Source of the DNA: Actinopolymorpha pittospori
GTDB taxonomy: Bacteria; Actinomycetota; Actinomycetes; Propionibacteriales; Actinopolymorphaceae
NCBI RefSeq assembly: GCF_014873875.1
Contig: NZ_JADBEM010000001.1
Span: 9,982,001 to 10,046,000, forward strand
Reading direction: 5' to 3'
DNA length: 64,000 nt
Shown here: in pieces, positions 23,300 through 31,442 of the stretch
Numbering within the stretch: the stretch's first letter is position 1
Layout: each line of letters starts with the position of its first letter
Made by a program: the position numbers and the translations under genes
The notes under the pieces: generated by a model
The model's input: the letters and a program-made list of their open reading frames with translations, nothing else
What the model was told of the DNA's origin: nothing
Database searches by the model: none

Positions 23300-25399
23300 A
23301 TGACCGCAACGCCGCGCGATCCGAGTCACCGCGATGCCGAGGATCCCTTCGTCGACGGGCGAGGTGATCGCTCCGCACCGGTCGAGGGGTCCGCCGACGC
23401 GGACCCGACCACCGTGGACGAGGCGGCTGTGGACGACGCGGCCTCCGACGAGACGGCCTCGGACAAGACGGACGCCGACGCGGTCCCTGCCGAGAGCGCG
23501 ACGAACGACGACACCGAAGACACCATCACCGTGGGCGCCGACGAGAGCACCCGGTTCGACCTGACGGCCGTACCTCCGCCCAGCCGCCCGGGGCCGCCGG
23601 ACCGGCCGCTGCCACCGGCCGACGCCGACCTCATCGCGGCGACCCGGATCGGCGACGACGACGCCTACGACGAACTCCTGCGCCGGCACGAGACCGCCGG
23701 GCAGCGTCTGGTCAGCCGGCTGACCAGCGATTCCGATCAGGCCGAGGTCGTGGTGCGGGACGCCGCCGACCGAGGCCTCGCCACGCTGAGATCGGGCTCT
23801 GGCCCCGACCTCGCCTTCCGCGCGTTCCTCCTACGCACGATCCTCGGCCGGCCCACGACCCGCGGCTGGCCGGTCGGGCATGACCCGACCAGCGACGAGA
23901 TCGAGTTCCGGCTCGCACAGGCGCTCCGCGGCATCGACAGCGCCGCCCACACCGCGCCGACGAGCAAGGGCACACCGGACCCGGTCGAGGATGCCGCGCG
24001 TTCGGCCGAGGACGCGCCGACGGTGCCCGGCTTCGAACCCCCCGACACCCTCCTGGACGTGCCCGCCGCCTCGGCAGACGCACCGACCCTCCCCGCCTTC
24101 GAGCCCGCGACCCTCGTCGACCTTCCCCGCGATGCCCCCGGCGAAGTGCCCGCCGCCTCGGCAGACGCACCGACCCTCCCCGCCTTCGAGCCGGCCACCG
24201 TACTGCCGCCCGACGATCCCGTGTTCGACCTCGTGGCCACGGAGGCGTTCGGCGTACTCCCGGAGCCCTGGCAGGCCGCGCTCTGGCACATCGAGGTCGA
24301 GGGAGACCACCCCGATCACGTCGGGGTCCTGCTCGGCATGAGCGCCGCCGACGTGGCCGTCGCCAGCGCGCGGGCCCGCGCCGCGTTCCGGCAGTACTAC
24401 GCCCGCCAGCACCTCGACGCGTCCTGGCCACCCCTGTGTCAGGACGTCATCGACCGGTTGAGCCGCTTCACCTTCGCCGGCCTGTACGACGACGAGGCCG
24501 GTCAGGTCGCCGCTCACCTGCAGACCTGTACCGCGTGTACGGCACTCACGCAGCGCCTGGAGGACGTCGACGACGACCTGCCGTTGGTGCTCGCGGCGAC
24601 GGTCCTCGGCGAGCACGCGGCGGCCTACCTCGAGGCGGTGCGGCAGCCCCCGCAGGACTTCGCGCCGCTCACGCCCGCCGCTCGGGCCGAGGCGGACGGC
24701 CCTCCTGGAGCGCAGGCCCCGCCCTGGCCCACCCGCTTCGCCGAGCTGGGCCGGCGTACCTGGACCGAGCGTCACGTCTGGTTGCGTCGACGGAGCACCG
24801 GCATCGCCGCCCTCGGCACGCTCGCCGCCGCGTCCGTCGTCATCCTCGCCTGGGCCACCGTCGCCGTCCTCACCGGTGGCGGAGTCGTACCCGCCGGCGA
24901 CGAACGGCCGGCGACGCCGGGCCGAGGAGGCGGTGGCCCGGTGGTCGAGGAGCCGGACACCCAGTCTGGTGTGACCGACGAGGCGACTCCGGAGGAGTTC
25001 GGCGTCCTGCCCGCGACCGTCGCGCCGAGCCCGACCGACCTGCCGTCCACCGACTTCACCGTCGGGCCGACCCGCGAGTCCTCCGATGACGAGGCGCCCG
25101 AACGCGGGAACCACCCGCGTCCGCCCGACCCGACGCATTCCACACCGGGCCGGTCGCCGTCGCACACCCCGACGAGTCCCCCGCACACTCCGACCTCGAC
25201 GCCGACACCGACACCGACGGACACCGAGGAGCCATCTCCGTCGCAGACTCCGAGCCCGCCGGAGGAGCCGCCCACTACCCCGCCGACGTCGCCGCCCCCG
25301 GATCCCAATCCGCCGACGTCGTCGCCGACCCCGCGCGAGCAGACCTCGACGCCGCCCACTACCCCGCCGTCGAGCCCGCCGGCCACCCCGGCACCCTGA
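23300..25399 (+). CDS. Membrane-anchored sigma-factor-like / zinc-finger anti-sigma fusion protein
   Basis: 699 residues from ATG 23300. Order of parts: (1) acidic, low-complexity N-terminus, 1-105. (2) Sigma region 2-like, about 107-185 (ADLIAATRIGDDDAYDELL), degenerate. (3) Linker of ~120 residues with an exact duplicated block (AASADAPTLPAFEPAT). (4) Region 4-like, about 315-370 (LPEPWQAALWHIEVEGDHPD, then VGVLLGMSAADVAVASARAR), keeping the helix-turn-helix pattern. (5) Zinc-finger anti-sigma motif, 380-413 (Cys380 and HLQTCTAC, HX3CX2C). (6) One membrane helix, 502-525. (7) Extracytoplasmic Pro/Thr/Ser-rich tail, about 530-699. ECF sigma factors with fused zinc-finger and membrane parts are known in actinobacteria; this one has an unusually split sigma module. 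Likely a membrane-held transcription regulator responding to an envelope cue; whether it is catalytically a sigma factor is uncertain. Confidence 0.75.
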   Translation: MTATPRDPSHRDAEDPFVDGRGDRSAPVEGSADADPTTVDEAAVDDAASDETASDKTDADAVPAESATNDDTEDTITVGADESTRFDLTAVPPPSRPGPPDRPLPPADADLIAATRIGDDDAYDELLRRHETAGQRLVSRLTSDSDQAEVVVRDAADRGLATLRSGSGPDLAFRAFLLRTILGRPTTRGWPVGHDPTSDEIEFRLAQALRGIDSAAHTAPTSKGTPDPVEDAARSAEDAPTVPGFEPPDTLLDVPAASADAPTLPAFEPATLVDLPRDAPGEVPAASADAPTLPAFEPATVLPPDDPVFDLVATEAFGVLPEPWQAALWHIEVEGDHPDHVGVLLGMSAADVAVASARARAAFRQYYARQHLDASWPPLCQDVIDRLSRFTFAGLYDDEAGQVAAHLQTCTACTALTQRLEDVDDDLPLVLAATVLGEHAAAYLEAVRQPPQDFAPLTPAARAEADGPPGAQAPPWPTRFAELGRRTWTERHVWLRRRSTGIAALGTLAAASVVILAWATVAVLTGGGVVPAGDERPATPGRGGGGPVVEEPDTQSGVTDEATPEEFGVLPATVAPSPTDLPSTDFTVGPTRESSDDEAPERGNHPRPPDPTHSTPGRSPSHTPTSPPHTPTSTPTPTPTDTEEPSPSQTPSPPEEPPTTPPTSPPPDPNPPTSSPTPREQTSTPPTTPPSSPPATPAP
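24059..24192 (+). repeat. Exact 47 bp direct repeat inside the sigma-like gene linker
   Basis: Bases 24059-24105 recur exactly at 24146-24192, an offset of 87 bp (29 codons), so the frame is kept. The repeat encodes VPAASADAPTLPAFEP twice. It lies wholly in the linker between the region 2-like and region 4-like segments and suggests recent duplication. Confidence 0.9.
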
Positions 25400-25443
25400 C
25401 AGTCGAGCCGCCCCCCGCCGGCGAGGGCCCGCGGGCCAGGACG

Positions 25444-26304
25444 TCAGACCCAGCGCTCACCGGTGACGCGCTCGTAGGCGTCGACGTAGCGCTGCCGGGT
25501 CGCCTCGACGACCTGGTCGGGGAGTTCGGGCCCCGGCGGCTGCTTGTCCCAGCCCTTCGAGGTGGCCCAGTCGCGGACGTACTGCTTGTCGAACCCGAAC
25601 TGCGGCCGTCCCGGCTCCCAGGTCTCGGCCGGCCAGAACCGCGAGGAGTCCGGCGTCAGCAGCTCGTCCGCGATCACCAGCGTCCCGTCGGGAGCGAACC
25701 CGAGCTCGATCTTGGTGTCGGCGATGATGATGCCGCGGTCGGCGGCGAGTTCGGCGCCCCGGCGGTAGACCTCGAGCGTGAGCTTCCGCAGCTCCTCGGC
25801 GGTGCTCGGCCCGACCTCGCGGACGACCTCCTCGAACGTCATGGCGGTGTCGTGTTCGCCAAGCGCGGCCTTGGTGGTGGGCGTGAAGATCGGTTCCGGG
25901 ATCCGGGAGCCGTCGGTGAGCCCGGCGGGCAGCGGGATACCGCAGACCGTGCCGGACTGGGCGTACTCCTTCAGCCCCGACCCGGTGAGGTAGCCGCGGG
26001 CGATGCACTCGACGGCGACCATCTCGAGCCGGCGGCAGCGGATGGCCCGGCCGGCGAACTCCGCGGGGACGTCGGTGCTGGACAGCACGTGGTTGGGCGC
26101 GAGATCGGAGAGCTGGTCGAACCACCACAACGACAGGGCGGTCAGGATCCGGCCCTTGTCCGGGATCGGAGTCGGCAGGACCACGTCATAGATCGACATC
26201 CGGTCCGAGGCGACGAGAATCAGGTCGTCACCGTCGGTATAGATGTCTCGGACCTTGCCCGAGTAGGTGTGCTGCGGACCCGCTGGCGGAACGCGCTCGC
26301 TCAT
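25444..26304 (-). CDS. purC: SAICAR synthetase
   Basis: 286 residues. Typical features: YSGKVRDIYTDGDDLILVAS near the N-terminus, SDRMSIYDVVLP, VECIARGYLTGSG and the KIELGFAPDGTLVIADELLT segment binding ATP/metal. It joins aspartate to CAIR (ATP-dependent) to give SAICAR in IMP synthesis. The gene is convergent with the sigma-like gene (44 bp between stops) and divergent from nothing: the metallophosphoesterase upstream is on the same strand, 71 bp away. Confidence 0.97.
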   Translation of the reverse strand: MSERVPPAGPQHTYSGKVRDIYTDGDDLILVASDRMSIYDVVLPTPIPDKGRILTALSLWWFDQLSDLAPNHVLSSTDVPAEFAGRAIRCRRLEMVAVECIARGYLTGSGLKEYAQSGTVCGIPLPAGLTDGSRIPEPIFTPTTKAALGEHDTAMTFEEVVREVGPSTAEELRKLTLEVYRRGAELAADRGIIIADTKIELGFAPDGTLVIADELLTPDSSRFWPAETWEPGRPQFGFDKQYVRDWATSKGWDKQPPGPELPDQVVEATRQRYVDAYERVTGERWV

Positions 26305-26375
26305 GGCCCAATCCTTTCAGAGCCGCTCGGACGGACCGGCGCCCGGACCGGGTATGCCCCGCTTCGTCCAGCCGC

Positions 26376-27131
26376 TCAGGCCCGGCCGTCCCGTGGACCC
26401 ATCGCCTCGATCGCGTCCGCGTCCGAAGCCCGGGAACGGAGGTAGTAGTCGGCCCACTCCGCGGCGTCGGCGAAACCGGACTCGGCGGCGACCCGCGCGC
26501 ACGCCTCGTCGAGGTCGAACGCCGTGCGCCGCAGACTCACGCCCGGGCCGAGCAGCGCCCAGTGCGCTCCCGCCCCGCCGTAGGGCATGCCGACGCTGCC
26601 CGGGTTGACGACGAGTCGCCGGTGGGCGAGGCGTGCGTACGGCATGTGGGTGTGCCCGCAGACCACCGTCCGCACGGACTCCTCCAGCCCGGCCAGGACC
26701 TCACTCCACCGTGCCAGGCGCGAGTCGACCAGGACGACCTCCTCGTCGTCACGCGGCGTGGCATGGCAGAACAGCGTGGGCCCGAGCCCCTCCACCGCGA
26801 GCGTCACCGACACCGGGAGCGAGTCGAGCACCTTCAGTTGGTCCGTACGCAACTGGCCGGCCGCCCAGCGAGCGACCGGGTCGTCTGTGGCCATGACACC
26901 GGTACGGGCGAACTCGACGAGTTCGCGGTCGGCGTTCCCGCGCACCCACACCGCCCGCTCGCCGAGCGACGTCACCAGGTCGAGAACCTCCACCGGCTGC
27001 GGTCCGGCCGCGATGTCGCCGGTGAGCACGATCCGCTCCGCGCTAGCGACGTCGGGCTCGGCCAGCACCGCCTCCAGGGCGGGCAGGACGCCGTGGATGT
27101 CGGACAGGACCGCGACGCTGTGCAGGGACAT
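26376..27131 (-). CDS. Calcineurin-like metallophosphoesterase (YfcE/MJ0936 type)
   Basis: 251 residues. All dimetal ligands are present: SDIHG (about 9-13), LTGDIAAGP, VRGNADREL (GNxD/E), FCHATPRDDEE and CGHTHMPYAR (GHTH), followed by VNPGSVGMPYGG. This is a compact cytosolic phosphodiesterase of broad in vitro specificity; the physiological substrate is unknown. It lies between the sulfatase and purC on the same strand. The 5' end is immediately downstream of a 100 bp gap after the sulfatase stop, so cotranscription is possible. Confidence 0.88.
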   Translation of the reverse strand: MSLHSVAVLSDIHGVLPALEAVLAEPDVASAERIVLTGDIAAGPQPVEVLDLVTSLGERAVWVRGNADRELVEFARTGVMATDDPVARWAAGQLRTDQLKVLDSLPVSVTLAVEGLGPTLFCHATPRDDEEVVLVDSRLARWSEVLAGLEESVRTVVCGHTHMPYARLAHRRLVVNPGSVGMPYGGAGAHWALLGPGVSLRRTAFDLDEACARVAAESGFADAAEWADYYLRSRASDADAIEAMGPRDGRA

Positions 27132-27233
27132 GCGCCCAGCCTGGCGACCCGCTTCGCGGACGGAAGGCGTTTCCGCGCAGAGCAGAGAGCGCCGACCGTG
27201 CCCGGGTGCCTGTGCCCCGTGGCCCGTGGGGAC

Positions 27234-28631
27234 TCAGCCGATGCCGACCTCGGCGCGCCAGGCGTCGTGGCGGGCCCGCAGCCGCGCGACGACCTCCGGG
27301 TAGTCCGAGGTCCAGTCGGTCTCCTCCCCCACGTCCCTGCCCAGGTGGGTCAGCCGGGACCCGACACCCACGTCGGCGTGTTCGGTACGCCGGAGCGCCT
27401 CCGCGTGCGGGCCCTCGTCCGCGCTGTGCAGCTTCCAGTCGCCCTCGCGGACCGCCCACTGGAAACCGCAGTCCCAGTGCAGCACCTCGTGGCCGACGGC
27501 CCCGACGTCTCCCCGCAGGGCGTCGAGTTGGTCGAGCCCGTCGGAGTGCTCCCAGCGGGTCGGAGTGGCACCTGCCGCGGAGAGCAGTGTGGGGTAGAGG
27601 TCCAGGGTGCTCACCAGCCCGGAGTTCGTGCCGCCACCGCGAACGCCCCCGGCGGGCCAGCGAACCAGGAAGGGCACCCGGATCCCGCCCTCCCACAGCG
27701 TGTACTTCGTTCCCCGCAAGGGCGTGTTGACGCCGAAGTTGCAGGTCGAGCCGCCGTTGTCCGTCGTGTAGACGACGATGGTGTCCTCGGCGAGGCCTCG
27801 CCGGTCGAGCTCGTCGAGCAGCCGGCCGATCTGCGCGTCCATCAACTCGAGCTGGGCCAGGTAGTAGGCACGTCCGTCGGGGAGGTCCGGCCAGATCGCA
27901 CCGTCGTACCAGTCCACGTACCTAGACGTCGAGGGGTCCCAGTCGTCGTACTTCGTCAACCCCCGCTTGTCGAGCTCCTCGTCGGGCAGCTGGAAGCAGA
28001 AGTTGTGGACGGCGTTGAAGGCGAGCATCAGGAAGAAGGGCTCGTCCTGGTGGCGGGCGACGAAGTCCCGCGCCCGGTGGCCGAGCTCGTCGGTGAGGAA
28101 CCCCTCCAGCTCCACCTCGTCGTCTCCGTCAAGGAGAGGTTGCACAGCCATCCGCCAGGACGCGTCCGGACCGTAACGCTCGACCGCGTCGCGGGAGTGG
28201 TGCAGGTAGTTGAGCCGCCCCATCTGCTGACCGGCCAGGCCGTAGTAGCTCTCGGCGAAGCCGTGATGGGGAGGGCAACCACGGTCGCCTGGACGTTCCT
28301 GGCCGTAGTGGACCTTGCCGAGGTATCCGGTGGCGTAACCGAGTTCGGCGAAGCGCTCCGCGAGTGAGGGGAGATGGTCGGGGAAGCCGCTGCTGTCGAA
28401 CCACCGCGCACCCCACCGCTGCTGGTACTGCCCGCCGATCAGGCCGGCTCGGGACGGGCTGCAGATCGGAGCCGTGACGTACGCCTGCGCGCAGGTGACC
28501 CCCTCCGCCGCCAGCCGGTCCAGGGCGGGGGTGTTCACGTGCGGGTCGACGCGGAGCGCGCCGCGGTCGGCGTAGCCGTGGTCGTCGGACACGATGAGGA
28601 CGACGTTGGGGCGTTTCGACGTGGTGGCCAT
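27234..28631 (-). CDS. Type I (formylglycine-dependent) sulfatase without signal peptide
   Basis: 465 residues from ATG 28631, GGAGG 8 nt upstream. Metal-binding start NVVLIVSDDHGYADRG; sulfatase signature APICSPSRAGLIGG with Cys57 to be converted to formylglycine; later VVYTTDNGGSTCNFG supplies the second Asp/Asn pair and LRGTKYTLWEGGIRVPFLVR closes the active site. No signal peptide or lipobox, so it appears cytosolic, acting on imported sulfate esters (or misnamed: some members are phosphonate or phosphodiester hydrolases). No formylglycine-generating enzyme gene is in this window. It is divergent from a VOC-family gene with ~50 bp between. Confidence 0.88.
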   Translation of the reverse strand: MATTSKRPNVVLIVSDDHGYADRGALRVDPHVNTPALDRLAAEGVTCAQAYVTAPICSPSRAGLIGGQYQQRWGARWFDSSGFPDHLPSLAERFAELGYATGYLGKVHYGQERPGDRGCPPHHGFAESYYGLAGQQMGRLNYLHHSRDAVERYGPDASWRMAVQPLLDGDDEVELEGFLTDELGHRARDFVARHQDEPFFLMLAFNAVHNFCFQLPDEELDKRGLTKYDDWDPSTSRYVDWYDGAIWPDLPDGRAYYLAQLELMDAQIGRLLDELDRRGLAEDTIVVYTTDNGGSTCNFGVNTPLRGTKYTLWEGGIRVPFLVRWPAGGVRGGGTNSGLVSTLDLYPTLLSAAGATPTRWEHSDGLDQLDALRGDVGAVGHEVLHWDCGFQWAVREGDWKLHSADEGPHAEALRRTEHADVGVGSRLTHLGRDVGEETDWTSDYPEVVARLRARHDAWRAEVGIG

Positions 28632-28682
28632 GGCGGCATCCTCCCGGGCGGACCCGCACGCGTGCGGGATAGCGTCACCCGG

Positions 28683-29135
28683 GTGACCGTACCTGGACAG
28701 CCGGACGTCGATCCGGCACCGACAGCGCGGACCGCGACTCCCACACCCGGCCAGCTTCACCACGTCGAGCTGTGGGTCGCCGACCTCGCCGCGACCAGGC
28801 GGAGTCTGGGGTGGCTGCTCGGCGAACTCGGCTACGAGCTGTACCAGGACTGGGCGGCCGGATGCAGCTGGCGGCTCGGCCCGACCTACCTCGTGGTCGA
28901 GCAGTCCCTGGCGCTGCGACCCGGACCACACGACCGGCTACGGGCCGGGCTCAACCACCTCGCCTTCCACGTGGCCGATCGGTCCGAGGTCGACCGGCTG
29001 GTCGCGGCCGCGACCACCCACGGCTGGACGCTGATGTTCGCCGACCGGCACCCCCACGCCGGAGGTCCCGAGCACTACGCCGGCTACCTCGAGGACGGCG
29101 AGGGGTTCGAGGTCGAACTCGTCGCCGCGACCTGA
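28683..29135 (+). CDS. VOC (glyoxalase/bleomycin-resistance/dioxygenase) family protein
   Basis: About 150 residues from GTG 28683 (GTG 28662 is an in-frame alternative; neither has a clear Shine-Dalgarno sequence). A single VOC domain: GQLHHVELWVADLAATRRSL starts the first beta-alpha-beta-beta-beta unit, LNHLAFHVADRSEVDRLVAA the second, and the end reads HYAGYLEDGEGFEVELV with the usual metal-binding Glu. His33-, His97- and Glu-type ligands are in the expected places. Function in the family ranges from thiol conjugation to antibiotic sequestration; nothing here narrows it. Divergent from the sulfatase. Confidence 0.85.
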   Translation: MTVPGQPDVDPAPTARTATPTPGQLHHVELWVADLAATRRSLGWLLGELGYELYQDWAAGCSWRLGPTYLVVEQSLALRPGPHDRLRAGLNHLAFHVADRSEVDRLVAAATTHGWTLMFADRHPHAGGPEHYAGYLEDGEGFEVELVAAT

Positions 29136-29165
29136 GGGTTCCGTCCGGGGCGACGGCACCGCCGT

Positions 29166-30068
29166 TCAGACCCCCTCGGCCATCCGGACCGCCAGCGCCC
29201 GGGCGTCCTCGTCACCGTGCCCGGCGGCGACCACCCGCCGGCAGGCCTCCCGCACCGCCTGCGTCAGACCGAGTTCGTCCGCTTCCCGCAGGCACAGGTC
29301 CAGGTCCTTGAGCAGGAGAACCATCTCGAAGGCCGCGGGCTTGGTCCGTCCGGTCTCCACGATCTCCCGGATTCTCGGGTACGACGGTCCGAGCTGGCTG
29401 GTTTCGATCAGGTCGTTCCGCAGGTCGTCCGGCAACCCCAGGACGCTGCTCAGCCGCAGCGCCTCGCCGGTGGCGGCGATCGAGACCCCGAGGATGAGGT
29501 TGCGGACGAGTTTCGCCGCGCTGCCGGCGCCGACCGGGCCGAGGTAGCGCACCTTCGCAGGGTCGCCCCACTGGTCGAAGAAGGGCCTGGCCCGCTCGAA
29601 GTTCTCACGCTCGCCGCTGCCGTACACCTCGAGCACGCCCTCGGTGGCCGGGCCGACCGTGCCGTACACCGGCGCGTCCACGTAGCGCAGGCCCCGCCCG
29701 GAGGCCTCGGCGGCGATCTCGCGCGTGACGGTGGGCCCGATCGTGCTCGAGTCGATCACCAGCGTCCCCGGCTCGGCGGCGGAGAGGACCCCGGACGAGC
29801 CGGACATGACCTCCCGGACGGCGGTGGGGTCGGCCAGCATGAGGACGACGACCTGCCGCCCCCGCGCAGCCTCCGCCGGTGTGTCCGCGACCTGGACGCT
29901 CTGCTGGGGGACTTCCTGGGCGACTTCCTGGGCGAACGACTCGGCCTTCGACCTGGTGCGGTTCCAGACCGCCAGGTCGTACCCCGCACGCGCCACGTGC
30001 CGCGCCATCGGCGCACCCATCCGGCCCAGGCCGAGGAAGGCGACGCGGGGACGGTCCGTGGACGACAT
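29166..30068 (-). CDS. NAD(P)-dependent beta-hydroxyacid dehydrogenase family oxidoreductase
   Basis: 300 residues from ATG 30068 with GGAGGAG 5 nt upstream. Rossmann start VAFLGLGRMGAPMARHVARA; substrate loop LVIDSSTIGPTVTREIA and VDAPVYGTVGPATEGVLEVY; catalytic Lys in GAGSAAKLVRNLILG. The two-domain layout is that of 3-hydroxyisobutyrate/tartronate semialdehyde dehydrogenases and imine reductases. A 12 bp tandem duplication in the gene gives AQEVAQEV near residue 48, outside the active site. It ends 31 bp from the convergent VOC gene. Substrate not known. Confidence 0.9.
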   Translation of the reverse strand: MSSTDRPRVAFLGLGRMGAPMARHVARAGYDLAVWNRTRSKAESFAQEVAQEVPQQSVQVADTPAEAARGRQVVVLMLADPTAVREVMSGSSGVLSAAEPGTLVIDSSTIGPTVTREIAAEASGRGLRYVDAPVYGTVGPATEGVLEVYGSGERENFERARPFFDQWGDPAKVRYLGPVGAGSAAKLVRNLILGVSIAATGEALRLSSVLGLPDDLRNDLIETSQLGPSYPRIREIVETGRTKPAAFEMVLLLKDLDLCLREADELGLTQAVREACRRVVAAGHGDEDARALAVRMAEGV

Positions 30069-30181
30069 CGCTGCTCCTCCGTGTCGCGGGCGCGTCGTGG
30101 GCGCGGCGCCGCCCGACCCGCGGTGTCCGTGCTCGGCGGCCTCCACATCTCCTACCCCCGTGCGACGTACGGGGCACACCG

Positions 30182-30583
30182 TCAGTCGCTCGGTCGTTGA
30201 GTAGGAAGAGGCACCTCCGGTCCCGCGTAGGGCGGCAGCTCAACGTCGACGATCGGCCGCGGCTCGTGCTCGGCGCCAGGCTCGGCGCGTCGGAGCACCC
30301 GTCGACGGACGACATTCCGAACGACGTTCCAGCTCGGCAGGGACCGCTCTCGCGACCGGCTGGTGCTGGCGGCCGGCGTGTCCTCCCTCACGCCGGCCGC
30401 CATTCCCCCCATCCCGGAACCCGACGGCCCTCCTCCGCCCGGCCCGGGAGTTCCTGTTCCGCCCGCCCACAGCTCCCGGTCCGCACCACGGTGCGAGCGG
30501 ATCACCGCGACCACCCGGCGTACGACCGCGCGGCGGGGCCTGTCCACACGCACCGCCCGCGCCGCCCGCGCCAGGCCGGTCAT
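30182..30583 (-). CDS. Basic, Gly/Pro-rich small protein translationally coupled to the upstream HEXXH membrane protein
   Basis: 133 residues. The ATG at 30583 overlaps the stop of the preceding gene as ATGA, which is strong evidence that the frame is translated. The N-terminal 40 residues are Arg/Val/Ala rich (LARAARAVRVDRPRRAVVRR), then a Gly/Pro/Ser-rich linker (GTGTPGPGGGGPSGSGMGGM), an Arg-rich stretch (NVVRNVVRRRVLRR) and an acidic-proline tail (IVDVELPPYAGPEVPLPTQR). No membrane helix and no recognised family. It is likely a partner of the upstream protein. Confidence 0.6.
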   Translation of the reverse strand: MTGLARAARAVRVDRPRRAVVRRVVAVIRSHRGADRELWAGGTGTPGPGGGGPSGSGMGGMAAGVREDTPAASTSRSRERSLPSWNVVRNVVRRRVLRRAEPGAEHEPRPIVDVELPPYAGPEVPLPTQRPSD

Positions 30584-31203
30584 CGCGGCGGCCCGTAGAC
30601 CCGGTAACACCACGCCTCGTTCCAGACGTGCGGATAGACGCCGTCCATGAAGTAGGCGCCGAACTTCCTGATCGGGTACCGCGAGTGGTCGTGGTAGAGC
30701 CACCAGAACGGGATGACTGTCGCCAGTGCGTAGTTGACGAGCACGAGCGGCACGTAGAACGGGCCGAAGATCCTCGCCTGGAGCACGTGACCGTGTTCGT
30801 GGGCGTGGACCGCCGGAGCGACACCGGCGATCACCGTCCCGATCGTGGTGAGATAGCTGACCCCGTTGATCCGTGGAAAGACACCTCGCGTCAACTGCAC
30901 GCAGCCGCTGTGCAGGCTGTAGTGACGCTCCACCCGGTTACCGCCGATCAGGTTCCCGGTGAGATACACCGCGCCGATGAGGGTGTTGGGCAGGCTCCAC
31001 GTCAGGTCGACGACGTAGCGAAAGATCCCGATTCCGGCGCTGAAGTCGTACGGTCGGGCCGTTGCCACCGCCCAGCCGAAGACCGCGCCGGCGACCCCTC
31101 CCACGACCAGGCCGACGACCAGGCCCACCGCGGCGCCCAGCGCATACCCGACAAAGCCCGTCGCGCCGGCGAGAACCACCGCGGCGATCGTTCCAGCCAC
31201 CAT
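30580..31203 (-). CDS. Predicted membrane protein with HEXXH metalloprotease-like motif
   Basis: 207 residues from ATG 31203 (GGAAGG 9 nt upstream). The first 48 residues are two small-residue-rich hydrophobic segments (GYALGAAVGLVVGLVVGGVA). A further hydrophobic stretch at 115-133 leads directly into AHEHGHVLQARIFGPFYVPL: H135-E136-x-G-H139 is a gluzincin/zincin-type HEXXH, followed by a hydrophobic run and WWLYHDHSRYPIRKFGAYF. HExGHxxQ motifs occur in several uncharacterised bacterial membrane proteins. It could be a membrane-embedded peptidase, or the motif could bind metal only. The downstream gene overlaps by 4 bp and is coupled. Confidence 0.65.
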   Translation of the reverse strand: MVAGTIAAVVLAGATGFVGYALGAAVGLVVGLVVGGVAGAVFGWAVATARPYDFSAGIGIFRYVVDLTWSLPNTLIGAVYLTGNLIGGNRVERHYSLHSGCVQLTRGVFPRINGVSYLTTIGTVIAGVAPAVHAHEHGHVLQARIFGPFYVPLVLVNYALATVIPFWWLYHDHSRYPIRKFGAYFMDGVYPHVWNEAWCYRVYGPPR

Positions 31204-31442
31204 CGCCGGAGCCCTTCCGCTCGAGCCTTCGACGCGGTGGTTCGGCGGGCGAGTGCCACCCCGCCGCCTCCCGTCGCCGAGGGCTGCTCCTGCCTGGTGA
31301 TCAGCACCGTGATCAGCTTGGCCTGATTTGAGTCCACGGACGGAGCAGCGTCAAGCCCCAGCGACGCGCGGATCCGGGCGGCGTGGTGTCGGCGGGTCGG
31401 AGCAGAGCGCCGACGGCTCGGCCGGCGTCCTGGTCAGAACGT

